A stretch of 64,000 bases of DNA from Deltaproteobacteria bacterium (GCA_016182965.1 JACPFM010000017.1:46892-110891); one strand, 5' to 3'. Counted from the first letter of the stretch, positions 1 through 9,505 are shown. Notes: generated from the letters alone by a model not told the origin. Made by a program: numbers and translations.

Positions 1-3000
1 GAGACCGGCGTCGTGCCGAAGGTGCCGAACTTCAGGGAGGTCGATCCGGAGCTCGGCGCGCTGAACCTCTCGCAGGGCGGCTCCTACCCGGTCGAGTTCG
101 CGCTGCGCCTCGCCGCAGGCTTCGGCTCGCAGATCGCGATGTCGCTCCTCCGTCGCTCGACCGAAGGAGAGCGCCCGTCGCCGCGCGCCCTCGGCTTCCA
201 GCAGCGCGTGGTCGACGCCGGCGCGTTCCAGCGCTGGCTCGCGTCGATCAGCGGTTACCCCGCGCCGTCGCTCGAGGTCGTCCACCGCACGCTCCGCATC
301 AAGGACCAGGGCCCCGTCGCGCAGACGACCGTGCGCCCGAGCCAGCCGCCGCCCGCGCTCGAGAGCGCGTCCGTGCGAGCGCCCGCGCCCGTGCCCGCGC
401 GCGCGCCCGCGCCTGCGCTCGCGCCTGCGCCTGCGCTTGCGCCTGCGCCTGCGCCTGCACCTGCGCTCGCGCCTGCGCCTCGCGACGACGTGGCCGAGCG
501 CGTGCTCGCCCTGGTCGCCGAGAAGACCGGCTACCCGCGCGACATGCTCGCGCTCGATCTCGACCTCGAGGCCGATCTCGGCGTCGACACGGTCAAGCAG
601 GCGGAGGTCTTCGCGACGATCCGTCAGGCCTACGACATCCCGCGCGACGACACGGTGAAGCTGCGCGACTACCCGACGCTCGGCCACGTCATCCGCTTCG
701 TGCGCGACCGCCGCCCCGACCTCGCGCCCGCGCCCGCCCCCGCGCCTGCGCCTGCGCCTACGCCTGCGTTTGCGCCCGCGCCCGCGCCCGTTCATGGCGA
801 GGTCGAAGAGCGCGTGCTCGCCCTGGTCGCCGAGAAGACCGGCTACCCCCGCGACATGCTCGCCCTCGATCTCGACCTCGAGGCCGATCTCGGCGTCGAC
901 ACGGTCAAGCAGGCGGAGGTCTTCGCGACGATCCGTCAGGCGTACGACATCCCGCGCGACGACACGGTGAAGCTGCGCGACTACCCGACGCTCGGCCACG
1001 TCATCCGCTTCGTGCTGGAGCGCCGCCCCAAGCAGCCGGCCCAGCCCGAAGCGACCCCCGCGACCGCGCATGCTCCCGCGACCGCCGCCGAGCGCGGCCG
1101 CTTCCCGCGCCGCGTCCCGGTGCCGGTCCTCCGCCCGGCGCTCGACGTGTGCAAGGACAGCGGCGTGAGCGCGAGCCTGGGGAGGCGCGTGCTCGTCATG
1201 TCCGACGCGGGCGGCGTCGCCGACACGCTCTGTCGCATGCTGGAGGAGCGCGGCGTGACCGCGCTGCGCGTGTCCGACGCGCCCGAGCGGGTCGACCTCG
1301 AAGCGCGCCTGACCGCCTGGCTCGCCGAGGGGCCGATCGACGGCATCTACTGGCTGCCCGCGCTCGACGGCGAGGCCCCGCTCGAGGAGATGGACCTCGC
1401 GACCTTCAAGGCCGCCGTGCACGTGCGCGTGAAGCTCGCGCACGCCGCGATGCGCGTGCTCTACGGCAGCCTCGACGCGCCCGGCGCCTTCTTCGTCTCG
1501 GGCACGCGCCTCGGCGGACAGCACGGCTACGACGCGGCCGGCGCGCAGTTCCCGCTCGGCGGCGCGGTCACCGGGTTCACCAAGGCGCTCTCGCGCGAGA
1601 AGCCGACGGCCACCGTGAAGTGCGTCGACTTCGAGGTCGACGCGCCGGCCGACGCGATCGCGTCCGCGCTCGTCGACGAGACGCTGCGCGATCCGGCGGT
1701 GGTGGAGGTCGGGCGCAAGGACGGCCTGCGGTGGACCGTCGCGCTCGAGGAGCATGAAGGAGGAGATCCTTCGGCGCGCATGGACGACGCGAAGGTCTTC
1801 GTCGTCACCGGTGCGGCCGGCAGCATCACCTCCGCGATCACGGCCGATCTGGCGGCGGCCTCCGGCGGCACGTTCTACCTGCTCGATCGCGTCCCCGAGC
1901 CGAATCGCGCCGATCCGGATCTCGAGCGCTCGGAGTCCGATCGCGAGGCGCTCAAGCGCGACCTGTTCGAGCGGCTCAAGGCGCGCGGCGAGCGCGCGAC
2001 CCCGGCGCTCGTCGAGCGGGAGCTCTCGGCGCTCGAGCGGGCGCTCGCGGCCAAGCGGGCGATGGCGGCGGTCGAAGCGGCGGGCGGTCGCGCGCGCTGG
2101 CTCCAGGCCGATCTGCGCGACGGCGCGGCGATGGCCGCGGCGATGTCGGCGATCTTCGCGGAGACGCCGCGGATCGACGTGCTGATGCACGCCGCCGGCC
2201 TCGAGATCAGCCGGCTCGTCCCCGACAAGAGCGCCGACGAGTTCGATCGGATCTTCGACGTGAAGGCGGACGGGCTGTTCCACCTGGTGCGCGCGATCGG
2301 CGATCGGCCGCTCGGCGCGCTCGTGGTGTTCAGCTCGATCGCGGGGCGCTTCGGCAACGGCGGGCAGACCGACTACTCCGCCGCCAATGATCTGCTCTGC
2401 AAGTTCACCTCGAGCCTCCGCACCCGTCGCCCGACGACCCGCGGCTTCGCCGTCGACTGGACGGCGTGGGCGGACATCGGCATGGCGTCGCGCGGCTCGA
2501 TCCCCAAGACGATGGCCGCGGTCGGCATCGAGATGCTGCCGCCGAGCGTCGGCGTGCCGGTCGTCCGCGAGGAGCTGACCCGCGCCGCGCCGTTCGGAGA
2601 GGTGGTGATGGCCGGCTCGCTCGGGCTGCTCGCGAAGGAGCGCGACGCCGAGGGCGGCATCCATGTGGAGGCGTTCGCGCCGCTGCGCGGGCCGATGCTC
2701 GGGCGCGTCACCGCCGTCTCGCTCGCCCGCGGCGTGACCGTCGAGACGACGCTCGATCCCAGCAAGCAGGGCTTCCTCTTCGATCACAAGATCGACGACG
2801 TGGCGGTGCTGCCCGGCGTGATGGGCGTCGAGGCCTTCGCCGAGGTCGCCGCGCTGCTCCTCCCGGGGTGGTCGGTGGTCGCGGTGGAGGACGTCGATTT
2901 CGTCGCGCCGTTCAAGTTCTACCGCGGCGAGCCGCGCACGCTGACGGTGCACGCGCAGCTCCAGCCCGAGGGCTCCGAGGTGATCGCGCGCTGCGAGCTG

Positions 3001-3576
3001 CTCGGCACGCGCAACGTCCCCGGGCGGCAGACGACCGTCCACTATCGTGCGCGGGTGCGCCTCGCGCGCACGCCGTCGCTCGTGCCGTCGGCCGACCTGC
3101 ACGCGCCCGATCCGGGCGCCGCGTCCCAGCCGGAGGTCGGCTCCGGCGACATCTACAAGCTGTACTTCCACGGACCGGCCTACCAGGTGCTCGAGCGCGC
3201 CTGGCGCGTGAACGGCGGCGCGGCGGCGCTCGTCGCCGACGATCTGCCGGCCAACCACGAGCCGGCGGATCTGCCGCTGCTCACGGCGCCTCGGCTCGTC
3301 GAGTCGTGCTTCCAGACCGCGGGCCTCTTCGAGATGGGCGTGCGCGGGCGGATGGCGCTCCCGCAGCACATCGACCGCGTGCTCTCGATCCTGCCGAGCC
3401 CCGAGGCGGGCACGCGCCTCTACGCGGTCGCGGTGCCGCGCAACGGCGGGTTCGACGCGCGCATCGTCGACGCGACCGGGCGCGTCTACGTCGAGGTCCA
3501 CGGCTATCGGACGGTGGAGCTGCCCTCGCCGGTCGACGCGCGCCTCCTCGCGCCGCTGGCGCGCGCGATGGCCTGA
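1..3576 (+). CDS. Type I polyketide/PUFA-like synthase, 3' part (KS C-terminus - ACP - ACP - KR - DH)
   Basis: The reading frame is open from base 1, so the gene begins upstream; the GTG at 13 is internal. Order: end of a ketosynthase (FALRLAAGFGSQIAMSL, nt 88-165), an Ala-Pro linker, ACP-like domain 1 (nt 496-702), a second Ala-Pro linker, ACP-like domain 2 (nt 808-1014), a ketoreductase (nt ~1790-2560; NADPH loop TGAAGSIT, Ser-Ser in VVFSSIAG, Tyr in TDYSAAN at 2374) and a double-hotdog dehydratase (nt ~2740-3570; FDHKIDDVAVLPGVMG, then YFHGPAYQVLERAW). The domain set would load, reduce and dehydrate a beta-ketoacyl chain. Both ACP domains read LGVDTVKQ, with Thr where the pantetheine Ser is expected. 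The transferase gene starts one base after the stop. The product cannot be predicted from this fragment. Confidence 0.9.
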   Translation, partial: ETGVVPKVPNFREVDPELGALNLSQGGSYPVEFALRLAAGFGSQIAMSLLRRSTEGERPSPRALGFQQRVVDAGAFQRWLASISGYPAPSLEVVHRTLRIKDQGPVAQTTVRPSQPPPALESASVRAPAPVPARAPAPALAPAPALAPAPAPAPALAPAPRDDVAERVLALVAEKTGYPRDMLALDLDLEADLGVDTVKQAEVFATIRQAYDIPRDDTVKLRDYPTLGHVIRFVRDRRPDLAPAPAPAPAPAPTPAFAPAPAPVHGEVEERVLALVAEKTGYPRDMLALDLDLEADLGVDTVKQAEVFATIRQAYDIPRDDTVKLRDYPTLGHVIRFVLERRPKQPAQPEATPATAHAPATAAERGRFPRRVPVPVLRPALDVCKDSGVSASLGRRVLVMSDAGGVADTLCRMLEERGVTALRVSDAPERVDLEARLTAWLAEGPIDGIYWLPALDGEAPLEEMDLATFKAAVHVRVKLAHAAMRVLYGSLDAPGAFFVSGTRLGGQHGYDAAGAQFPLGGAVTGFTKALSREKPTATVKCVDFEVDAPADAIASALVDETLRDPAVVEVGRKDGLRWTVALEEHEGGDPSARMDDAKVFVVTGAAGSITSAITADLAAASGGTFYLLDRVPEPNRADPDLERSESDREALKRDLFERLKARGERATPALVERELSALERALAAKRAMAAVEAAGGRARWLQADLRDGAAMAAAMSAIFAETPRIDVLMHAAGLEISRLVPDKSADEFDRIFDVKADGLFHLVRAIGDRPLGALVVFSSIAGRFGNGGQTDYSAANDLLCKFTSSLRTRRPTTRGFAVDWTAWADIGMASRGSIPKTMAAVGIEMLPPSVGVPVVREELTRAAPFGEVVMAGSLGLLAKERDAEGGIHVEAFAPLRGPMLGRVTAVSLARGVTVETTLDPSKQGFLFDHKIDDVAVLPGVMGVEAFAEVAALLLPGWSVVAVEDVDFVAPFKFYRGEPRTLTVHAQLQPEGSEVIARCELLGTRNVPGRQTTVHYRARVRLARTPSLVPSADLHAPDPGAASQPEVGSGDIYKLYFHGPAYQVLERAWRVNGGAAALVADDLPANHEPADLPLLTAPRLVESCFQTAGLFEMGVRGRMALPQHIDRVLSILPSPEAGTRLYAVAVPRNGGFDARIVDATGRVYVEVHGYRTVELPSPVDARLLAPLARAMA
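496..1014 (+). repeat. Tandem duplication of a 207-nt ACP module (496-702 and 808-1014)
   Basis: Two 69-codon copies begin 312 nt apart. By eye they differ at three third-codon positions only (Pro, Ala and Ala codons), so the encoded peptides are identical. They are separated by an Ala-Pro codon linker that is itself repetitive. The near identity suggests recent duplication or ongoing gene conversion; tandem ACPs are typical of PUFA-type synthases. Confidence 0.9.
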
Positions 3577-3577
3577 C

Positions 3578-4246
3578 GTGATCGGCTGGCTCGTACGCTC
3601 GCTCGACGACGTCCCGCCCGGCGACGGGTGGCTGTCGCCGGGCGAGCGCGCGACGCTCGCCGGTCCGAGGGCGCCCAAGCGCCGCGCCGACTTCCGCCTC
3701 GGTCGCTTCGCGGCGCGCGTCGCGTTGAACGCTCTCTCTTCGCGGCTCGGCGTCCGCGGCGAGTGGTCGGTGCGCGCGCGCGACGACGGCTCGCCCGAGG
3801 CGCTGCTCGACGGCGCGCCGGGACCGTTCGCGCTCTCGATCAGCCACAGCGCCGGCCGTGCGATGGCCGCCGTCGTGACACGGGACGTCGCTCTCGGCTG
3901 CGACGTCGAGCGCATCGAGCCGCGCGACGAGGCGCTGGTCGTCGACTTCTTCGACAAGGACGAGCGCGCGCGGCTGCCCCGGGACGGTACGCGCGATCGC
4001 TACGTGACGCTGGTGTGGAGCGCCAAGGAGAGCGCGCTCAAGGTGCTCCGCGTCGGGCTCCGCGCCGATCCGCGCGCGCTGCGCGTCACCTGGTCGGACG
4101 CGCCGCGGCCCGACGGCTTCCGCCCGCTGACGGTGCAGGTCGACGGCCGCACGCTCCACGGCGTGTGGCGCGTCGAGGACGAATGGGTGCAGACGATCGC
4201 CGCCGACCCGTGGGACGACGAGCTGATCGCCCTCGACGTCGGCTGA
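3578..4246 (+). CDS. 4'-phosphopantetheinyl transferase, Sfp type
   Basis: 222 aa from a GTG start one base after the synthase stop, so probably co-translated. It shows the family's Mg/CoA motif LGCDVERIEPR (Cys108, Asp109, Glu111) and WSAKES (Lys150, Glu151), plus the ALSISHSAGRAMAAV segment that precedes the active site. The enzyme moves phosphopantetheine from CoA to a Ser of carrier proteins; the neighbouring ACP domains are the obvious substrates, although they carry Thr at that site. The length is normal for Sfp-type enzymes. Downstream, a GC-rich palindrome probably ends the operon. Confidence 0.93.
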   Translation: MIGWLVRSLDDVPPGDGWLSPGERATLAGPRAPKRRADFRLGRFAARVALNALSSRLGVRGEWSVRARDDGSPEALLDGAPGPFALSISHSAGRAMAAVVTRDVALGCDVERIEPRDEALVVDFFDKDERARLPRDGTRDRYVTLVWSAKESALKVLRVGLRADPRALRVTWSDAPRPDGFRPLTVQVDGRTLHGVWRVEDEWVQTIAADPWDDELIALDVG

Positions 4247-4249
4247 ATC

Positions 4250-4269
4250 CCCCGGACTGAAGTCCGGGG
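4250..4269 (+). terminator. Palindromic hairpin after the PPTase gene
   Basis: CCCCGGACT-ga-AGTCCGGGG forms a 9-bp stem four bases after the TGA of the transferase. There is no U tract. A second copy of the same core lies at 4461-4482, just past the end of the convergent gene, so each convergent operon ends at one copy. Terminator or REP-like intergenic element are both possible. Confidence 0.5.
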
Positions 4270-4460
4270 CACCGAAAGCTCGGCGAAGCCCTCCGGGCTA
4301 CGAGCTGCTCGTCTCGAGGAAGTGCAGCTGTCGAACTCGCAGTGAAGTCACCATTGCCTGGTCTCTCTCATGCCTGTTCGGCGCTCGACGTCCTTGCAGC
4401 GACAACCTCGAGCCAGTCCGGTGTATTGGTGAAGTCCGAAGGACTTGAGGTGCAGTCGGT

Positions 4461-4482
4461 GCCCCGGACTTCAGTCCGGGGC
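4461..4482 (-). terminator. Second copy of the CCCCGGACT palindrome
   Basis: A 10-bp stem with central TC, the reverse complement of the 4250 copy in its core (CCGGACTTCAGTCCGG). It lies 16 bases beyond the stop of the minus-strand VWA gene. The 190 bases between the two copies contain no convincing gene. Confidence 0.5.
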
Positions 4483-4498
4483 ATTCTCCGACGGGTCT

Positions 4499-7153
4499 TC
4501 AGTTGAGCGTCGGCGGCACGATGAACAGCACCTGCCGCGGGACGCCGAGCGGCGACGAGGTGCCGTCGGGCTTCTGCGCGTGGGACTGGAGCGTCGCGGT
4601 GAACGTCTGCGGCACCGTCGTCGGCTTCACCGTGGTGTTCGGCTTGGGCGTGACCGCGAAGCAGTAGAGCGGTCCCGGGCTCAGGTCGAGGATGGTCTCC
4701 TTCGAGCCGTCGGCGCCCGTGAGCGCCTTCGGCCCGCTGAACCGATCGGCGGTCTGTGTCGCTGGGAAGGTGACGCACAGGCCGCCGCTGACCGGATCGG
4801 TGCCGCCCGCCGGCATCGGCAGCACGTTCGAGAGGAACGCGTTGACCGGATCGACGGTGCCGGACATCACCGGCGTGGCCTTCACGTGCACGTCGAACTT
4901 GATGGCGTTGACGAGCGCGACCACGCCATTGACCACGGCGTCGCTGAGGCCCGCGCCGTCGTAGGAGAGATCGAACACCAGCGGGCACAGCCCGGAGACC
5001 GCCGCGTTCTTCAGGGTCGCGGTCGGGTTCGAGGTCTTGCAGTCGGTGGTGGTGCCACCGAGGACGCTCGGAGCGACCATCGCCTTGGTCTGCTCGGCGA
5101 GGTAGAGCATGTCCTTGCTCGCCTGGTAGTACGAGCCGTCGGTGGTGCGGTTCACCATCGAGGAGCGGCCTGTGCCGGTGCCGCCGGTCCCGTGCACCGA
5201 GATGCCGATGTAGCGCGCGCCGACGCTCACCAGCTTGGCGGCGAGATCGGCGATCTTCGGCGCGCGACCGATGGAGGAGGCCCAGGCCGCCGCGTCGGGG
5301 TATTGGATCGGTCCGCACGGCGAGGCGAGCACGCCGCTGCCGTCGAGGCAGTTGGTGGTCAGGCCGTTGTGCATGTTCGCGTCCGACGCCTGGATGACGA
5401 TCGGGAGCGCGTTCTTGCGGAAGCGGAGACCGCCGAAGCGATCGGCGGGCACGCCGCTCGCCGCGGGGAACGTCTTCACCGTGGCCGGCGTGGTCGTCGT
5501 CGAGGTGAACGACATCGCGTCGCCGGTGATCGCCCACCAGAGCGCCGGGACCGAGCCCTCGGGGAACGTGCCGCCGGGCGTGACCTTGTTGAGGCCCTTG
5601 GCGGCGTCGATCGCGTCGGTGGTGCTCGCCGTGAGGAAGCTGCCCTTGGTCGGGTCGCCGCCGTTGGGGAACCAGATGAAGCTGTCGCGCTGCAGGGTCG
5701 TCGCGTTGACCGTGTCGCCGAACGGCTTGGCGAGCACGTCGTCGTAGGCGACGACGCCGAGCTGCAGATCGGGGATCTTCGCGGCGAGTTTGGGGATGAT
5801 GGTGGCGATCGACGACGCGAGCTCCGCCTCGATGTCGCCCATCGAGTAGGTGGTGTCGATCATGAACGCGACGTCGCCCTGGTTCAGCGACGTCGACAGG
5901 GCGAGCGGCGTCGAGGTCGGCGAGGGCGCCGCGCTGCCGTCGGCCGACCAGGGCTCGATGAAGTAGAACTTGCCCTGGTTGTGGGGCGTCTTGGCGACGT
6001 CGAGCGCCCACGACGCCGAGCCGGTGGGCGTCAGCGCCGTCTCGACCATGTCGTCGTGGCCGTCGCCGTCGGTGTCCTTCTTCAGGCGGTTGGTCTCGGT
6101 CGCATCGAGCTTGCAGTCGCCGTCCTTGTCCTCCTTGCCGTCGGCGAGGAGATCGCCGTCGGAGTCGAGGTCGCGGTAATCGGCGATGCCGTCGCCGTCG
6201 CTGTCGAGGAGGGCGAGCAGCATGTCGCCCGACGTCGGCGTGGGCTTCGCGCGCGCCTCGCACCAGTCGGGCACGCCGTCGCCGTCGGTGTCCGTGTCGC
6301 GGAAGGCCTGCTTGCCGTCGCCGTCGTCGTCGGTCGTGCCGTCGTCGAGATCGAGGATGAAGTCGCCGTCGGAGTCGACGTCGTAGACGTCGGGGATGCC
6401 GTCGCCGTCGGTGTCGAGGCTCAGCCCGACGAACGCGCCGCTCCCGTTGGCGAGCTCGATCTTGTCGCCGAGGCCGATGGTCTTGTCGGTCTTCGACGAG
6501 TCGTGATCGTTGTCGAGATCGAGGAAGTCGGGGGTGCCGTCGCCGTCGAAGTCGTAGGGCGTCTTCGGATCGCAGCCGGCCATCCCCAGCTTGGTGAGCA
6601 CCGCGGCGGGCGGGCAGATCTCGTCGGCGTCGTCGAGGCCGTTGCCGTCGCTGTCGAGATCCTGGAAGTTGGGCAGGCCGTCGCCGTCGACGTCGTTGCC
6701 CTCGTCGAGCGGCTCGGTCGCGCAGCCGCCGGCGCGCCACTCGATGCGATCGGGGACGCCGTCGCCGTCGCTGTCCTCGTCCTTGTAGTCGGGCGTGCCG
6801 TCCTTGTCGGTGTCGCGCGCGCCGGCCGGATCGTAGCGACCCTCGATCGTGTCGGTGATGCCGTCGCAGTCGGTGTCGAGCCCGCACCCGGGCACGTCGA
6901 CGGGACCGGTGCACGCGCCGTCCGGCGGGACGTACGCCTCCTTGCCCGTGTCGACGAGCCCCGTGTCGACCGCGCCGGTGTCGTCGGCCGACGTGTCGGC
7001 GCCGGTGTCGGTGCCCTCGCCGGTGTCCTCGACGAGCGCGCCGTCGCCGGGCGGCTCCTCGGTGGTACCGGCGCCGCCCCCACATGCGGTGGGTGCGAGC
7101 ACGGCGAGCGAAGCAAGAGCAGCGAGGGGAAGCAGACGACGGGTGAAGCGCAC
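4499..7153 (-). CDS. VWA-domain lipoprotein with thrombospondin-3-like Asp repeats
   Basis: 884 aa from a GTG at 7153 with GGAGG six bases upstream. A lipoprotein signal (RLLPLAALASLAVLAPTACGG) and a Glu/Asp/Thr-rich linker come first. From about residue 75 to 385 there is a run of DxDGDGxxD calcium-loop repeats (for example DSDGDGVPD, DVDGDGLPN, DTDGDGIPD). Around residue 430 a von Willebrand factor A domain begins, VAFMIDTTYSMGDIEAE, where the metal-site motif is D-T-T-Y-S instead of DxSxS. It is probably anchored in the outer membrane and binds calcium or other proteins. The ligand is unknown. The FG-GAP lipoprotein gene ends 89 bases upstream on the same strand, so the two may be co-transcribed. 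Confidence 0.85.
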   Translation of the reverse strand: MRFTRRLLPLAALASLAVLAPTACGGGAGTTEEPPGDGALVEDTGEGTDTGADTSADDTGAVDTGLVDTGKEAYVPPDGACTGPVDVPGCGLDTDCDGITDTIEGRYDPAGARDTDKDGTPDYKDEDSDGDGVPDRIEWRAGGCATEPLDEGNDVDGDGLPNFQDLDSDGNGLDDADEICPPAAVLTKLGMAGCDPKTPYDFDGDGTPDFLDLDNDHDSSKTDKTIGLGDKIELANGSGAFVGLSLDTDGDGIPDVYDVDSDGDFILDLDDGTTDDDGDGKQAFRDTDTDGDGVPDWCEARAKPTPTSGDMLLALLDSDGDGIADYRDLDSDGDLLADGKEDKDGDCKLDATETNRLKKDTDGDGHDDMVETALTPTGSASWALDVAKTPHNQGKFYFIEPWSADGSAAPSPTSTPLALSTSLNQGDVAFMIDTTYSMGDIEAELASSIATIIPKLAAKIPDLQLGVVAYDDVLAKPFGDTVNATTLQRDSFIWFPNGGDPTKGSFLTASTTDAIDAAKGLNKVTPGGTFPEGSVPALWWAITGDAMSFTSTTTTPATVKTFPAASGVPADRFGGLRFRKNALPIVIQASDANMHNGLTTNCLDGSGVLASPCGPIQYPDAAAWASSIGRAPKIADLAAKLVSVGARYIGISVHGTGGTGTGRSSMVNRTTDGSYYQASKDMLYLAEQTKAMVAPSVLGGTTTDCKTSNPTATLKNAAVSGLCPLVFDLSYDGAGLSDAVVNGVVALVNAIKFDVHVKATPVMSGTVDPVNAFLSNVLPMPAGGTDPVSGGLCVTFPATQTADRFSGPKALTGADGSKETILDLSPGPLYCFAVTPKPNTTVKPTTVPQTFTATLQSHAQKPDGTSSPLGVPRQVLFIVPPTLN

Positions 7154-7242
7154 GGAGTCCTCCGAGATACGAGAGACGAGAGGAAGAACGAGGATTTTGA
7201 CAGGTCTCGAGCGTTCCGTCAGCGGACGCCGGCTATCTCTTC

Positions 7243-9493
7243 TCAACCGGTACACTTGTTCTTGAAGACCTTCGAGGTGTCGTCGCTGGTCTTGCACTGG
7301 TGGATCGACTCCGGGGTCCCCTCGTCGGCCACCTTCGCGAACACGGAGACCGTGCCGGCGTAGTAGCCCGACGGCGCGGGATCCCACTTCAGCTCGACGG
7401 TCTCGAAGCCGCCCGGCAGGATCGCGGTGGTCGTCTTGGCCGTGCCGATCCGCGTCGGCGTCCCGGCGGGATCGCCCTCGTAGAACCCGACCACCACGCC
7501 GGCGGGCAGCGTGGCGATGCCGACGTTGCGCACGCGCGCGCGCAGCAGGGCGGGCGTGGTGCACGAGCCCTCGACCTCCACCACCGCGTTGGCCGCGTCG
7601 AACACGCCGCGCGGCTGCACGTTCTGGCGGAAGTTGTTCAGCTTCTTGACCGTCCAGTTGGCGATCTCCTTGGCGGGGATCGTCGCGTCGTCGTTCACGT
7701 TGGTGACGTGATACGTGTGCTGGTTCCAGATGCGCCGGGTACGCACCCACGCGCCGCTCTTGCTGCCGATGACGCGGAGGCCGGTCGGCCCGGTGCGCGC
7801 GCCGAGGCCCGCGCCGCAGCCCCACCACATGTCGTTGGCGACCAGCACGATCTCGGCCTGGTCGTCGCCGTCGACGTCGGCGACCAGCGGGTACTCCCAC
7901 AACGTGCCGCTCGGGTTGCAGAGCGTGAGGAGCTCCTTGCCGGTCGGCCCCTCGTACACGTGCAGGTTGCGCTCGTCGGCGTAGACGACCTCGGCCTTGC
8001 CGTCGCCGTCGAAGTCGAAGACCGAGCTGCCGGTGACGCGCGACGAACGATCGGTGGTGGTGGTGCGCCACTTCAGCGTGCCGGTCGCGCCGTCGTAGAC
8101 GTTGTAGCTGTAGCCGCCGGCCATCGCGACGTCCGGCTTGCCGTCGCCGTCGAAGTCCGCGACGGTCGGCGGGCCGCCGCCGGTGTCGGTGCCGCCGGCG
8201 GGGTTGGTGCTGAACGGGCCCCACAGCGCGGTGCCGTCCTTCGCGCGCAGGGCGCGGATCTGCGCGGTGCTCTGTTCGAGCGAGTGCACCGAGACGATGT
8301 CCGGCTCGCCGTTCATGTCGAGATCGGCGACGGCCACGTACCCGTCGGGCATCGGCGTCGCGAACTTCGAGCCGTCCCACAGCGTCGAGAACTTGCTGGC
8401 GCCGTCGTTGCGGTAGACGACGTTGCCGCCGACGATGTCGAGATCGCCGTCCATGTCGATGTCGGCGAAGGTCGAGTAGTCGGCCGTCGGGTATGGGTAC
8501 GTCGACGTGCGGCCCTGGAAGATCACGCCGTGCGTCTTCGCGTCGACGACGGTGTAGCGCACGAGCAGCTCCGGCGTGCCGTCGCCGTTCACGTCGCCGA
8601 GCTGCGGTCCGCCGTAGTTGCAGACGATCTTCGCGTCGGTGCTCTTCCACAGCACCTTGCCGGCGGCGCTGAAGACCAGCAGCTTCTGGTCGGTCGAGCA
8701 GGTGGCGATCTCGGGGCCCGGGCTCGCCGGATCGAGCTCGCCGATCGCGATCGACGCTCCGGGGACGGTGCGCGCGGCCGCCTCGGTCGCGTCCCACAGC
8801 CGCTTGCCCTTGCCGGTGACCGCGCGGAGGATGCCGTCGCTGCCGTACGCGCCGCCGGTGTACGTGTTGAAGACGATCGCCGGCACGTCGCGCTCGTCGT
8901 ACTTGCCGTCGCAGTTGTCGTTCGGAGAACGGCCACGACCACTCGGTCACCGGATCGAACGTGCCGACCGGCGGCCGGTATTCGCACTGTTCGGTGCACG
9001 TGCCGCTGTCGGCGCCGGCGTCGCCCTCGCAGATCGGAGGACGCGGCACGCAGCGGCCGATGGCGTCGGGCGCGGCGTCGCCGCACGCGGGCGGCGCGCC
9101 GGCGTCGCCGCCGCCGAGCGACGGATCGCAGGTCTCGCCCTCGGCGCAGTCGTCGACCGTGCGACACGGCTTGCCGGGCGTGACGCACGCGCCCGCATAG
9201 CAGATCTGCGCGCCCGCGCAGCAGGCCGCGCCGCACGCCGAGGACGCCGGCTCGCAGCAGGTGCCGGCGGTGGAGCAGATGCCGCTCGCTCCGCACGGCG
9301 TGCCCGGCGGGCAGGTGGTGCCGAGATCGATGGCGATGCCGCCGTCGTCGCCGGCTTCGTCGGCGCCGTCGAGGCTCGCGTCGCCGCCGCCGCCCGCGGG
9401 CGCGCTCTCCGACTTGCCACCGCACGCGGGCACCAGCGACCCCGCGGCGAACGAGGACAACGCGACGAGCAACCACCAGCGGGGACGCGGCAT
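7243..9493 (-). pseudogene. FG-GAP/VCBS-repeat lipoprotein, broken by a frameshift near 8925
   Basis: The first ~190 codons (9493 to ~8925) give a lipoprotein signal (LSSFAAGSLVPACGG), an Asp/Gly-rich linker and a Cys-rich part (CPPGTPCGASGICSTAGTCC and onward), ending at TEWSWPF. The rest continues in another frame from DNCDGKYDERDVPAIVFNTY to a stop at 7243, with many FG-GAP units (DVNGDGTPELLV, DFDGDGKPDVAM, DFDGDGKAEVVY) that normally fold as a beta-propeller. At the junction TTCTCCGAACGACAAC one base is extra, or a short segment is missing; related proteins usually have several residues between WSW and the DNCDG element. Start: the ATG lies six bases after TATCCT, with no Shine-Dalgarno. 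Confidence 0.75.
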
Positions 9494-9499
9494 ACGTCC

Positions 9500-9505
9500 A
9501 GGATA
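9500..9505 (-). promoter_or_regulatory. Candidate -10 box TATCCT, leaderless start of the FG-GAP gene
   Basis: TATCCT on the minus strand, then six bases, then ATG (9493). No purine-rich ribosome site lies between them. Confidence 0.5.

Noticed and set aside
496..1014. CRISPR-like reading of the repeated ACP block
   Set aside because: Only two long coding copies in frame, not short repeats with unique spacers.
4445..9183. Very long open frames on the plus strand opposite the VWA and FG-GAP genes (4445-7363 and 7300-9183)
   Set aside because: Arg/Val/Ala/Asp-rich translations without domains, lying exactly antisense to genes with clear motifs; a GC-skew artefact of high-GC coding DNA.
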